Assembly: GCA_910577675.1 (NCBI GenBank) | Contig: CAJTOR010000005.1 | Span: 46,368-110,367 of the forward strand | DNA: 64,000 nucleotides | Reading direction: 5' to 3' | Source: an uncultured Lachnospiraceae bacterium | GTDB lineage: Bacteria; Bacillota; Clostridia; Lachnospirales; Lachnospiraceae | Part shown: positions 34,472 to 43,265 of the stretch, in pieces | Position numbering within the stretch: position 1 is the first letter of the stretch | How the letters are laid out: each line of letters starts with the position of its first letter | The notes under the pieces: model-generated | Databases searched by the model: none | What the model was told of the DNA's origin: nothing | Seen by the model: the letters and a program-made list of their open reading frames with translations, nothing else | Program-made: the position numbers and the translations under genes

Positions 34472-35920
34472 ATGAACGAACAAAATTATGAACAGGAAAT
34501 TAGCCTAGGGAAGGTAATTTACCGTTTATTACGTGACTGGCGAAAAATATTTGTGGTGGCGTTAGTAGTTTCTATTTTTGTCGGTGCTGGGAACTATGTC
34601 CTTAAGAAGATAAAAATTTCTGATCCCAAATATGTCAAAACAGTGGAGGAAAATTATGCCCGTGAATTGACTGCATTCTATGCAAGAGGAGAAACCTTAC
34701 AGCGCGAGATTACAAATCTGGAGGAAACACGTACTGAGCGAGAAACATACAACGCAAGTTCCATTTTGATGAAGATCAATCCATACCGAGAGTTTAATGC
34801 CTCACTACAGTTGTATGTAGCAACAGATTATCAAATTGTACCAGAACTGACCTATCAGAATATCGATTTATCAAACCGTATCCTGCGTTCCTATATTACT
34901 TATATGTTGAATGGAGATATGTATCAATATATCCTGAATCATCTGTCACAGCCTATAGAATTGCGCTATTTAAAGGAAATACTTTCCATTTCTGCAGATT
35001 ATGATAACCGGATGGTAACACTTAGTGTGCGGAGAGAGGATGCGCAGAGCTGTGAGGAAATCCTTACCTACGCATTAGAAGGAATTCTGACCAAACAGCC
35101 AGAAATCATCGCGGCTATCGGGGAGCACGAGTTAAATTCTGTAAATCAGTCGGTATATGAGGCAGTGAACCTGGAGTTGGACACATGGCAGAAAAATAAT
35201 CTCCAGTATGTTTCGGAACTAAGCATAAAGCTTCAGGAGAAAGCGGAGGAATACATGGATTGGGAAGGTACCCCTGAACCCAAAAAGGATTTTACTGCGG
35301 AAGCAGTTATAAAAAATTCTATAAAAAAAATGATTATTAGTTTTATAATTGGTGGAATACTTGCCACTATTTTTATTGCGTTTGCTTATATTATGTCTGA
35401 CAAACTACAGGATGCAAACGAGTTAAAAGAACGTTTTGGTCTTCGGGTAATTGCACAAATTCCAAGAGTACATAAAAAGCGTGTTTGGGTTGGTCTGGAT
35501 CGTCTATTTGCGCATATGGGTGGGCTTATGTTTAAAGAAAATGATGTGGGGGCACTAACCAAAGTTGCATCGCAGAGTGTCTGTGCGGAGCTTATGGTAC
35601 GGGGCTCAGAATCATGTGTACAGGGAATGAAAAATGATCCAAAGATAAAGCTTGTATTTACAGGAAATGTATCGAAGGAAGAGAGCGAGGAATTTCTTTC
35701 TGGAATGAGTTGGGGGGAGGGATATTCTGTTCAGTGTGTTTCAAATGTCCTGCGCGACCCAGCGGCAATTCCCACAGTAACCAATGCAGACTATATTATA
35801 CTTGTGGAAAAGCAGGAGAAGAGCACATATTCCGAAATCGGGCGTGAACTGGAAGCGTTTAAGGCATGGAAAAAGGAAGTGCTTGGTGTGATTGTGATCG
35901 GGGTGGATGCGATACCGTAG
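34472..35920 (+). CDS. Wzz-like chain-length regulator (polysaccharide co-polymerase)
   Basis: 482 aa with the typical layout: short N-terminal tail, TM1 at about 25-45, a long extracytoplasmic part with coiled-coil tendency (VEENYARELTAFYARGETLQREITNLEE), and TM2 at about 288-310. The cytoplasmic tail of about 170 aa is longer than in plain Wzz and resembles the start of a BY-kinase-like domain (RVIAQIP), but there is no Walker A, so it is probably an inactive or regulatory remnant. Controls polymer length with Wzy. Last gene of the + strand operon; no separate tyrosine kinase gene follows. Confidence 0.85.
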   Translation: MNEQNYEQEISLGKVIYRLLRDWRKIFVVALVVSIFVGAGNYVLKKIKISDPKYVKTVEENYARELTAFYARGETLQREITNLEETRTERETYNASSILMKINPYREFNASLQLYVATDYQIVPELTYQNIDLSNRILRSYITYMLNGDMYQYILNHLSQPIELRYLKEILSISADYDNRMVTLSVRREDAQSCEEILTYALEGILTKQPEIIAAIGEHELNSVNQSVYEAVNLELDTWQKNNLQYVSELSIKLQEKAEEYMDWEGTPEPKKDFTAEAVIKNSIKKMIISFIIGGILATIFIAFAYIMSDKLQDANELKERFGLRVIAQIPRVHKKRVWVGLDRLFAHMGGLMFKENDVGALTKVASQSVCAELMVRGSESCVQGMKNDPKIKLVFTGNVSKEESEEFLSGMSWGEGYSVQCVSNVLRDPAAIPTVTNADYIILVEKQEKSTYSEIGRELEAFKAWKKEVLGVIVIGVDAIP

Positions 35921-35922
35921 TT

Positions 35923-35960
35923 GGGGATTATATATCCCATTAATAATCATAATAATCCCC
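35923..35960 (+). terminator. Hairpin at the end of the polysaccharide operon
   Basis: GGGGATTAT (35923-35931) and ATAATCCCC (35952-35960) form a perfect 9-bp stem directly after the Wzz stop. There is no good T run, so it may stop or only stabilise the transcript. Confidence 0.4.
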
Positions 35961-35969
35961 CCATTTTAT

Positions 35970-36042
35970 AACCCGGTATTTCCTTTCAGAAATTCTCATT
36001 ATAACTTAGGAGAGGTTCTATCTGATAAGGGAATACCGGGTT
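35970..36042. repeat. Inverted repeat between converging genes
   Basis: AACCCGGTATTTCC (35970-35983) pairs with GGGAATACCGGGTT (36029-36042), 13 of 14 positions, around a 45-nt loop. It lies between the Wzz gene and the convergent ATPase gene and could serve as a two-way terminator or be the end of a mobile piece. Confidence 0.45.
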
Positions 36043-36061
36043 TAAGATGCCATCTCCCCCA

Positions 36062-37750
36062 TTACCCGATTAACACGCTTTTTCCCTGAAATGCAAATCC
36101 ATACTTTTTTATCCCCTCCGGCGCGATGCCTTCTTCCTCAAGGGCAACCGCATATTTTTTTTCTTCAATTTGTTTTAACGCTGCCCGTACAGTGTCTTTA
36201 AGGCTGCTTTCATTATCCTCCGGATCATATACTTTAAATTCTATAATGATTGCATTGTCTTCACTTTTCCGGGGTTTTAATATGACATCATAGCGACCAA
36301 GACCACTTTCGCGGTTGGATGTAATGATGTAGCGTTTTGACAGATCAACCATCAGCCCCAGTACAAAGCCATGATAAAATCGTTCTGGTTCTGTTTTTTC
36401 TGAAGGTTTATTTCCTGAATCAAAGAAACTAAAGGTTTTTAATGCGATATCATTCATATAATAATTCATTTCCCGCAGATTTCCCGCTAACAATGCCCGG
36501 ATAAATGGATTGTAGTTTGTATTGTCATCATCAAACCAGTTGTGTACCATGTTTCGGAACATAAGCTTTACTTCATTGTTTGTTAGTTTCAGAACATATT
36601 CTTCATTCTCGTCGGTTTCGGCAGAAATTGTTTCTTCTACTTTTAAATATCCACTTGCAAGCAGTAAACTCCATATTGCATTACTGCGGTTTAGCTGGTT
36701 AAAAACAATCTGTTCGTCGATTTGGGTATGGAATGTTCCGCCATTTATCAATACCCCTGTAGTATGTTTAATATCGGGACTGCTTTGTCGGATCAATTTG
36801 CTGACAAGGCTGTTGCTGCTTGTATTTGCCCAGTAAGTATTAAATTTTTTTTCATCAAGAAAATTGGTGATGGACCACGGATTATAGATATCTGTTTTCT
36901 TTCCAAAAGTAAATCCATCGTACCAAAATTTCACTTTGTCTTCCATATCGGAAAGCTGGTATTCGGATAGGGCACTCGAGACTTCTTCCTGAGTAAATCC
37001 GAAGGAATCGGTATATTTGTTTGAGGTGGTGGTTACAACAGTGAGATTATTCAGGTCTGAAAAAATTGATTCCTTGCTCACTCTTGTAATTCCAGTTAAA
37101 ATAGCGCGTTCCATATAGGGATTGGTTTTAAACGTGGCGTTAAATAAATTTCTGGTAAAAGATACAAGTTCATTTTGATACCCCTTTATATATGCTTCCT
37201 GCATTGGGGCATCATACTCATCGAACAAAATGATTACTTTCTTCTTGTAATATTTCATTAGAAGCTCGGAAAGCAGGTTTAACGACATCGTTGCAGTATT
37301 GTCATCCATATCCATTGAAATTTTTTTAAACAGTTCTTTGTCAGATTTACTTAGCGGACTATCTGCCCGGATTAGGAAATCATATTCATTGAATAATCTG
37401 TAAATCAAACTGATGATTCTTTTCCGGATGAAATCATAATCGCCTTCTTTCACATTTGCAAAGGAAAGACTGATAACAGGATATGTTCCTTGCAAGTTTC
37501 TGAATTTTTCATTCCCCCAGATATTCAGATTGGAGAATATTTCACCCCTGCTGGCATACTTTAGTGAAAAAAAACGTTCCGTCATATTCATGGTCAGTGT
37601 TTTGCCAAAACGTCTTGGGCGGGTGATTAGGGTAACACTGTCCATATTTTCCCACCATTCTTTAATAAAATTGGTTTTATCGACATAAAAACAATTATTT
37701 GTAATAATTCCCTCAAAATCCTGATTTCCAATTGAAATTGTTCTTGCCAT
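36062..37750 (-). CDS. AAA-ATPase-like protein with C-terminal PD-(D/E)XK nuclease-fold domain (DUF1703)
   Basis: 562 aa from ATG 37750 (GGAGGACGAT just upstream). N-terminal AAA-ATPase-like domain: IITNNCFYVDKTNFIKEWW and P-loop variant RPRRFGKTLTM at about 44-54, Walker B KVIILFDEYDAPM. The C-terminus has the nuclease-fold core GRYDVILKPR..AIIIEFKVYD (Asp, Glu-x-Lys). These genes are often multicopy in gut Clostridia and Bacteroidetes; their function is not established. It lies opposite to its neighbours and separates the polysaccharide operon from galE. A decayed relative lies at 61549-62129. Confidence 0.9.
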   Translation of the reverse strand: MARTISIGNQDFEGIITNNCFYVDKTNFIKEWWENMDSVTLITRPRRFGKTLTMNMTERFFSLKYASRGEIFSNLNIWGNEKFRNLQGTYPVISLSFANVKEGDYDFIRKRIISLIYRLFNEYDFLIRADSPLSKSDKELFKKISMDMDDNTATMSLNLLSELLMKYYKKKVIILFDEYDAPMQEAYIKGYQNELVSFTRNLFNATFKTNPYMERAILTGITRVSKESIFSDLNNLTVVTTTSNKYTDSFGFTQEEVSSALSEYQLSDMEDKVKFWYDGFTFGKKTDIYNPWSITNFLDEKKFNTYWANTSSNSLVSKLIRQSSPDIKHTTGVLINGGTFHTQIDEQIVFNQLNRSNAIWSLLLASGYLKVEETISAETDENEEYVLKLTNNEVKLMFRNMVHNWFDDDNTNYNPFIRALLAGNLREMNYYMNDIALKTFSFFDSGNKPSEKTEPERFYHGFVLGLMVDLSKRYIITSNRESGLGRYDVILKPRKSEDNAIIIEFKVYDPEDNESSLKDTVRAALKQIEEKKYAVALEEEGIAPEGIKKYGFAFQGKSVLIG

Positions 37751-38084
37751 ATCGTCCTCCCTTGTTATTTCCCCGCTTCCAGTATTATAGCATACTGGCA
37801 TGGGTTTTGCAATCTGTGGTGGAATGACAGTTCGCTATGCAAGTTAAAAAGTTTGGAAACTTCAAAATTATATAAATATTGACAGATCAGTAAAAGTTCT
37901 GTAGAATAGGGAGGTGAAAACAAAATGTCGTCAGGAAATGCAAAATGGTTCCGGGGAAATTCGGAAAAATTATTTAAAGCAATACTAATTTGATGAAAAA
38001 TTATAAAAAATAAGTCGGAATAAAGTGAGATGGATTTTGGCTTATATTTTCACAATAATAAATAATATTAAGGAGAATTAAACT
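37751..38084. other. galE upstream region with possible 22-codon ORF
   Basis: Contains the sigma-A promoter at 37879. A 22-codon frame (ATG 37925 to TGA 37991-37993, beginning MSSGNAKWFRGN) has a near-perfect GGAGGTGA 7 nt upstream. However, a transcript from that promoter would start near 37914, inside that ribosome binding site, so expression of the small frame from it is doubtful. Confidence 0.35.
37879..37907 (+). promoter_or_regulatory. Sigma-A promoter upstream of galE
   Basis: Perfect TTGACA (37879-37884), 17-nt spacer, TAGAAT (37902-37907), 178 nt before the galE start. Confidence 0.65.
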
Positions 38085-39128
38085 ATGAACATACTAGTGA
38101 CTGGCGGAGCCGGGTACATTGGCTCCCACACAGTGATAGCACTGCTCGAGAGCGGACATCGTGTCGCAGTAGTGGATAATCTGTCGAATTCCTGTGAAAA
38201 GTCTTTAGAGCGTGTACAGGAGATTACCGGGGAAAACATTCCTTTTTATCCGGTTGATATAAGGGACGGGGATGGACTTAGGAAGGCTATAAAGAGTTTT
38301 GGGGAGGAAACGGGGCAGAAGTTTGACTGCTGTATTCATTTTGCAGGGCTGAAATCCCCGAATGAGTCAATCCGCCTTCCGCTTGACTATTATGACAATA
38401 ATATTAACGGTACGCTGGTTTTGCTTGATGTCCTGCGCGAACATGGGTGTAAGAACCTGATTTTTTCCTCCTCGGCTTCGGTGTACGGCGACCCGGCGGT
38501 TATTCCGGTGACGGAGGAATGCCCAAAGGGGCAGTGTACGAATCCTTATGGGTGGACGAAGAGTATGCTGGAACAGATTTTGACGGACATGCATACATCG
38601 GATCCGGAATATAATATAGTACTTTTGCGATACTTTAATCCTCTTGGGGCACACAAGAGTGGTCTGATTGGGGAAGACCCGAACGGTATTCCGAATAATT
38701 TGATGCCGTATATTACACAGGTGGCAGTGGGGCGCAGGGATGAGCTTAGTGTTTACGGGGATGACTATGATACGCCGGATGGCACGGGTATCAGAGATTA
38801 TATCCATGTGGTTGACTTAGCTTGCGGGCATGTGAAAGCGCTTCAGGCAATTGAGAGAAAATGCGGTGTGGCGGTTTACAATCTCGGCACGGGCAGGGGA
38901 TATTCCGTGCTTGAGGTGGTGAGGGCGTTTGAGGAGGCGAACGGTATTAAGGTGCCGTATGTGATAAAGCCGCGGCGCGCCGGGGATGTGGCGGTCAGCT
39001 ATTCCAATCCGGCAAAAGCGGAGAGGGAACTTGGATGGAAGGCGAAATTTGATATTGTGGATATGTGCAGGGATGCCTGGAATTGGCAGAGGAAAAACCC
39101 TGACGGATTAAAATGTGAAGAAAATTAA
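38085..39128 (+). CDS. galE: UDP-glucose 4-epimerase
   Basis: 347 aa, full length. NAD-binding VTGGAGYIGSHT at residues 5-16, FSSSASVYGDP and catalytic YGWTKSMLE (YxxxK), NLMPYITQVAVGRRDEL, DGTGIRDYIHVVDLACGH and LGTGRGYSVLEVV are all characteristic. Interconverts UDP-glucose and UDP-galactose, supplying galactose for glycans or Leloir metabolism. AAGGAG precedes the ATG. It has its own promoter and is not part of the preceding operon. Confidence 0.97.
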   Translation: MNILVTGGAGYIGSHTVIALLESGHRVAVVDNLSNSCEKSLERVQEITGENIPFYPVDIRDGDGLRKAIKSFGEETGQKFDCCIHFAGLKSPNESIRLPLDYYDNNINGTLVLLDVLREHGCKNLIFSSSASVYGDPAVIPVTEECPKGQCTNPYGWTKSMLEQILTDMHTSDPEYNIVLLRYFNPLGAHKSGLIGEDPNGIPNNLMPYITQVAVGRRDELSVYGDDYDTPDGTGIRDYIHVVDLACGHVKALQAIERKCGVAVYNLGTGRGYSVLEVVRAFEEANGIKVPYVIKPRRAGDVAVSYSNPAKAERELGWKAKFDIVDMCRDAWNWQRKNPDGLKCEEN

Positions 39129-39175
39129 CTTATTTTTTTGTGGTATATGTCTTGTATAAGAAACTGCAAAATAGA

Positions 39176-39270
39176 GGCTGTTGTAAAATTTGGAAATTTA
39201 ACAATATACGGTAAAGATGCTTTAGATATCCATACTATATATTGTTTGAATATACCATTTTGCAACAGCC
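39176..39270. repeat. Imperfect inverted repeat after galE (terminator or MITE-like)
   Basis: GGCTGTTGTAAAAT (39176-39189) and ATTTTGCAACAGCC (39257-39270) match at 13 of 14 positions and enclose 67 nt of A/T-rich DNA with inner pairing. A T-rich stretch follows. The core CTGTTGCAAAAT also forms the arms of the glgB terminator at 43217 and TGTTGCAAAAT recurs at 61503, so the arms may derive from insertion-sequence ends. Confidence 0.45.
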
Positions 39271-39354
39271 CTTACTTTTTTAGAATTTTTGCAAAGTTTT
39301 ATACAAAAACACAAAAACTATGCCGGGAATTAAAATTGTCTGGGCAGGGGAAAA

Positions 39355-40266
39355 TCATTCCCCCTTGCAGTAGATGGAGATTGCTTTTCCTACAAAGTCT
39401 GTGCAGCCCTCACCTCCAGCCCGGTCGATTGCCTGCCGGAAGCGTTCGTCCTGCAAATACATTTGCCCTAGGCTGTACAAAACTTCTTTGCTGCAAGTAT
39501 AATAATTATCTGTGATAAATTGTTGCAGGGCACCGATTTTTTCCTGTACTGTGGTGTCGGCGGGCAGCAGATTTTTCAGTTCACCAATTTTTGCAAAGAG
39601 CCCCATCAGTTCCCCGCCGCTTTTTGCGGTATCAAGTCCTTCCTTTTCCCGCTCTTTAAACTCTTTGTATTCTTTGGTTCCACCCCAGCGCACTGCGGCT
39701 TCCTTCTTAAATTCTTCTATTTCGCTTCGGTCAAATACATTAAATTCCATTGTGTTCACTCCTTTTTTCTGAATTTTTTTTGCAAATCGGATAAGATTGC
39801 CAAGGCGCTTATGCTCGAGCGTCAGGAGGGCGATCTGCTGTGAGAGCGCTTCATTTTGGTCAAAGTCAGGGCAGTCTAAAATCCGCCCGATTTCTTTTAG
39901 AGGGAATTTCAATTCTCTGAACAGCAAAATATTTTGCAGGCGCAACAATGCTGCATCGTCATACAGCCGATAGCCTGCGCCGGTTATTTCGCTCGGCTTT
40001 AAAAGCCCGACTGCGTCATAGTGGTGTAGCGTGCGCACGCTCACCCCGGTAAGTTTGCTGACTTCGTTTACGGTTTTTAATTTGGGCATCTCAATTTTGC
40101 TATCCCCGTGTTTTGAAGTTCTGCTATCCTCAAACTCCAAATTTAGGCTGTTTCCAGAATCAAAAATTTTTTCATTTCTGTAATCTGAAGTTTCAGAACC
40201 TTTCTCAGTCGAAATCCTTTCCCGCACTTCCTTAGCAGAATGCTGATTTTTCGATTTGTCTGCCAT
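39355..40266 (-). CDS. MerR family regulator with TipAS-type effector domain
   Basis: 303 aa. Residues ~62-130 are a MerR winged-helix domain (KTVNEVSKLTGVSVRTLHHYDAVGLLKPSE, YRLYDDAALLRL) followed by the dimerisation coiled coil. Residues ~170-300 resemble the TipAS antibiotic-binding domain (WGGTKEYKEF, YTCSKEVLYSLGQMYLQDERF, FVGKAISIYC). An unusual 60-residue charged N-terminal extension is supported by GGAGGATA before ATG 40266, while the internal ATG at MPKLKT lacks a ribosome binding site. TipA-like proteins activate drug-resistance genes and their own promoter; the upstream promoter has the 19-nt spacer expected for MerR control. Confidence 0.88.
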   Translation of the reverse strand: MADKSKNQHSAKEVRERISTEKGSETSDYRNEKIFDSGNSLNLEFEDSRTSKHGDSKIEMPKLKTVNEVSKLTGVSVRTLHHYDAVGLLKPSEITGAGYRLYDDAALLRLQNILLFRELKFPLKEIGRILDCPDFDQNEALSQQIALLTLEHKRLGNLIRFAKKIQKKGVNTMEFNVFDRSEIEEFKKEAAVRWGGTKEYKEFKEREKEGLDTAKSGGELMGLFAKIGELKNLLPADTTVQEKIGALQQFITDNYYTCSKEVLYSLGQMYLQDERFRQAIDRAGGEGCTDFVGKAISIYCKGE

Positions 40267-40311
40267 TGCGTATATCCTCCATTCCTTCGCCTTTTCTTAC
40301 CCGGCAATTAC

Positions 40312-40342
40312 ATTATAAACTATAACGTAACGTTAGAGTCAA
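40312..40342 (-). promoter_or_regulatory. MerR-type autoregulated promoter (19-nt spacer)
   Basis: Read on the - strand: TTGACT (40342-40337), 19-nt spacer, TATAAT (40317-40312). The spacer holds the dyad CTAACGTTACGTTATAG. A stretched 19-bp spacer containing a dyad is the classic MerR operator arrangement. Confidence 0.8.
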
Positions 40343-40409
40343 GTGTTTTTAGTATATCAATTATGTCAGGTGAGATGATAAGACCCATTTGACGGGCTGT
40401 GGTAGTAGC

Positions 40410-40433
40410 ATAGGGATATGAATTTCCTTTGAC
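40410..40433 (-). repeat. Copy of a 24-bp dispersed repeat
   Basis: The reverse complement of this stretch is identical to 49265-49288 (GTCAAAGGAAATTCATATCC plus CTAT); weaker identity extends further on one side. A 15-bp part, CTGTCAAAGGAAATT, also occurs at 40980-40994 upstream of the TetR gene. Confidence 0.7.
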
Positions 40434-40435
40434 TT

Positions 40436-40957
40436 CTATTTGTTGTCGGAAATCCGGCATAGTTCCTCGATCAAAATTCCGGGTTCGAATTTATTAAGGT
40501 TATCGCGGAATGCGTAATAGATGCCTTTTACCCGGTAGGATAGTTTCAGGTGAAAGGAAATATCCCCGATGTATTCCGGGTGGATATGAAAGACCAGAGT
40601 GCGGATTGATTGTTCAATCTGGTCTGCCAGCTTGTACTCCCGCGAGCCGGAAAAAAGAATATCAATTATATTTTTTTGTGCGAGGAAGGCGAATGCCAGT
40701 TCCCTGGTAAAAGCAGCCGGGTCTTCGATAATATTATCGGGGTTTGATATGCCCTTTACCAAATTTTCTATGATTTCGTTTCCGAGAGTGTCGGACAGAT
40801 CGTAAATATCCCGGTAGTGCAAATAGAAAGTTGCCTTGCTAATTTCAGCTTCCTCGGCGAGTTCCCTGATTGTGATCTGCTCGATCTCTTTTTTTGAGCG
40901 CAGTTTTAGAAATGCGTTTTTAATACTTCGTTTTGTTTTGATTTCCCTTCGATCCAT
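40436..40957 (-). CDS. TetR family transcriptional regulator
   Basis: 173 aa. The N-terminal helix-turn-helix reads SIKNAFLKLRSKKEIEQITIRELAEEAEISKATFYLHYRDIYDL in pieces, typical of TetR with the ATFYLHY recognition helix at about residues 40-46. The C-terminal ligand domain (residues 60-173) is unclassified. ATG 40957 is preceded by AAAGGAA. It lies in tandem with the MerR-TipAS gene and divergent from glgB. What it controls cannot be read from the sequence. Confidence 0.9.
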   Translation of the reverse strand: MDRREIKTKRSIKNAFLKLRSKKEIEQITIRELAEEAEISKATFYLHYRDIYDLSDTLGNEIIENLVKGISNPDNIIEDPAAFTRELAFAFLAQKNIIDILFSGSREYKLADQIEQSIRTLVFHIHPEYIGDISFHLKLSYRVKGIYYAFRDNLNKFEPGILIEELCRISDNK

Positions 40958-41376
40958 AAAGTTCCTTTCTGTGTTGTACCTGTCAAAGGAAATTGAGGAA
41001 TTCCCCAGAACAAATTCAGCATACTTTATCAGGGAAAGAGATCGTCTTATCCCGAGGGAAGTGAATAAATTCCTGACACAATAAATTCCCCTTTCCCGCT
41101 GCTTTCGTTTTTACGATTTAGAAGTAGCGGGATCTCTTTGACAGATTAAATAAGATATTCTGTCCAATAATATTAATGGATATTTTCAAAGAAAAGTCAA
41201 TTAATGGACGGATATAAAATATTATCAATAGTAATTCACCATGTTTTTTGTTATATTATAGTTAATGGTTGGACGAGCGTCAATAAATGAGAGAAAAGAA
41301 AAAGCAGGAAAACAATTTTAAGCATATGTAAACCATGTGCAAAAAGTCAACTGGATGGTTGAAAAAGGAGGGAATT
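40958..41376. other. Divergent intergenic region between tetR-like gene and glgB
   Basis: About 420 nt. Contains CTGTCAAAGGAAATT at 40980-40994 (repeat shared with 40410 and 49265), the palindrome GGAATTCC just after it, and an A+T-rich stretch with TATATTATAG near 41250 that could hold a glgB -10. No gene seen. Confidence 0.4.
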
Positions 41377-43209
41377 ATGGATTTCTACAATTTTTATACG
41401 GGACATGAGTTTGAGGCATATGAATTTTTAGGGGCGCATTACAGTAAGGAGGCAACGGTATTCCGCGTGTTTGCGCCGTCTGCCAGGGGGGTAGGGCTTC
41501 TGATCTCGGGAGTCGAGTATCCGATGACAAAAATATATAACGGGCATTTTTATGAGATCACTCTCCCGGATATCAAGGAGGGGACATGCTATGAATACCG
41601 CGTTTATTCTGGTTCCGGTTACACTGACCACGCTGACCCCTATGGCTTTGGCATGGAGTTAAGACCGGCGCACTGTTCTGTTGTGCGGGATATTAATTCC
41701 TATCGTTTTCATGACCAGAATTATATGAAAAGCCGCAGGGATACAAAGGAGCGCCCGGTGAATATTTATGAGATGCATCTGGGTTCGTTCCGGAAGCCTT
41801 CGGATAAGGCGGATGACTGGTATAGCTATGGGGAGATCGCGGATTTATTAACCCCGTATCTTCTTGAGAGCGGTTATAATTATGTGGAGTTTATGCCGCT
41901 TTGCGAGTATCCGTGCGATGAGAGCTGGGGTTATCAAAATACGGGGTTCTTTGCGCCGACGGCACGTTACGGGACGGCGGGGGAGTTGCAGGAATTAATT
42001 GATAAGCTGCACCAGAATAATATCGGTGTGCTCCTTGATTTTGTCTGTGTCCATTTTGCGGTGGATTCTTACGGGCTGATGCGCTTTGATGGTTCGCAGT
42101 TATATGAGTATCCGAATTCGGATGTGGGTGTGAGCGAATGGGGGAGCTGTAATTTTATGCATTCCCGTGGTGAGGTGAGAAGCTTTTTGCAGTCCGCGGC
42201 AAATTACTGGTTAAAGGAGTATCATTTTGACGGGCTCAGGGTGGATGCGATCAGCAGGATTATTTACTGGCAGGGTGATGAGCGCAGGGGGGAAAACAAG
42301 AATGCGATTGATTTTATCAAGGTGATGAACGGGGGGCTAAAGGAGCGGCACGCAGGCTGTATCCTGGCGGCGGAGGATTCAACGAATTACCCAAATGTCA
42401 CCAGGTCTTTGGGGGAAGGGGGACTTGGGTTTGATTACAAATGGAATATGGGCTGGATGAATGATACGCTGGAATATTTCAGGACTGCCCCGGAGTACCG
42501 AACGAGGGATTACCACAAGCTTACGTTTTCTATGATGTATGCCTATAATGAAGATTATCTCCTGCCGTTTTCCCACGATGAGGTGGTGCATGGCAAGGCG
42601 ACAATCACGCAGAAAATGAGCGGGTATTACGAGGATAAATTTCCGCAGGCAAGGGCGCTCTATCTTTATATGATGCTGCATCCGGGGAAGAAACTGAATT
42701 TTATGGGCAATGAGATCGGGCAGCTTCGCGAGTGGGATGAGAAGAGGGAGCAGGACTGGGAGCTTAGGAAGTACCCTATGCATGATTCCTTCTATCATTT
42801 TATTGTGGAACTGAATCAGTATTACCTGACGATGCCGGCTTTTTACAGCGGGGATTATGTGCGGGAAGGTTTTTTATGGCTTGACTGCCACCGGGAATCG
42901 GATTGTATCTATGCAATCCAGAGAAACGCATGCGGTAAGGATGGGGAAAGAGATAAGGAAGCAGGAAAAGCGGCGGAAGCCATCTGCGGTATTTTTAATT
43001 TTTCAAAAGAGGCAAAACAGTACCCGGCACCATTTATAGATGATGCAAAGTACCGTGTACTGTTAAATACGGACTGGGAGAGGTTTAGCGGGGGGACAAA
43101 GGAGGAGGCGGAGTCTTACTCGAAAGGGGAAATAATTTTGTTACCGCCATATTCCGGGATTCTGTTTTGCAGGGTGGGGGATGAGGTGACGGAAAAGGAG
43201 CAGCAATAA
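41377..43209 (+). CDS. glgB: 1,4-alpha-glucan branching enzyme
   Basis: About 610 aa from ATG 41377 (GGAGGG at 41367-41372; an upstream ATG at 41335 overlaps it). N-terminal CBM48 domain (YEFLGAHY, VFRVFAPSARGVGLL), then a GH13 barrel: YEMHLGSFRKP, VEFMPLCEYPCDESWGYQ, FDGLRVDAISRIIYWQ (nucleophile Asp), CILAAEDST (acid/base Glu) and LPFSHDEVVHGK (third Asp). Introduces alpha-1,6 branches into glycogen. No other glg genes are adjacent. It ends at a very strong hairpin shared with carB. Confidence 0.95.
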   Translation: MDFYNFYTGHEFEAYEFLGAHYSKEATVFRVFAPSARGVGLLISGVEYPMTKIYNGHFYEITLPDIKEGTCYEYRVYSGSGYTDHADPYGFGMELRPAHCSVVRDINSYRFHDQNYMKSRRDTKERPVNIYEMHLGSFRKPSDKADDWYSYGEIADLLTPYLLESGYNYVEFMPLCEYPCDESWGYQNTGFFAPTARYGTAGELQELIDKLHQNNIGVLLDFVCVHFAVDSYGLMRFDGSQLYEYPNSDVGVSEWGSCNFMHSRGEVRSFLQSAANYWLKEYHFDGLRVDAISRIIYWQGDERRGENKNAIDFIKVMNGGLKERHAGCILAAEDSTNYPNVTRSLGEGGLGFDYKWNMGWMNDTLEYFRTAPEYRTRDYHKLTFSMMYAYNEDYLLPFSHDEVVHGKATITQKMSGYYEDKFPQARALYLYMMLHPGKKLNFMGNEIGQLREWDEKREQDWELRKYPMHDSFYHFIVELNQYYLTMPAFYSGDYVREGFLWLDCHRESDCIYAIQRNACGKDGERDKEAGKAAEAICGIFNFSKEAKQYPAPFIDDAKYRVLLNTDWERFSGGTKEEAESYSKGEIILLPPYSGILFCRVGDEVTEKEQQ

Positions 43210-43216
43210 AATGGAA

Positions 43217-43259
43217 GGTGCTGTTGCAAAATCCAAATTTTGCAACAGCACCTTTTTTT
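43217..43259. terminator. Strong bidirectional terminator between glgB and carB
   Basis: A perfect 16-bp stem, arms 43217-43232 and 43237-43252 around CCAA, followed by TTTTTTT. It ends glgB on the + strand and lies just after the carB stop on the - strand. Confidence 0.92.
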
Positions 43260-43265
43260 GTTCCA

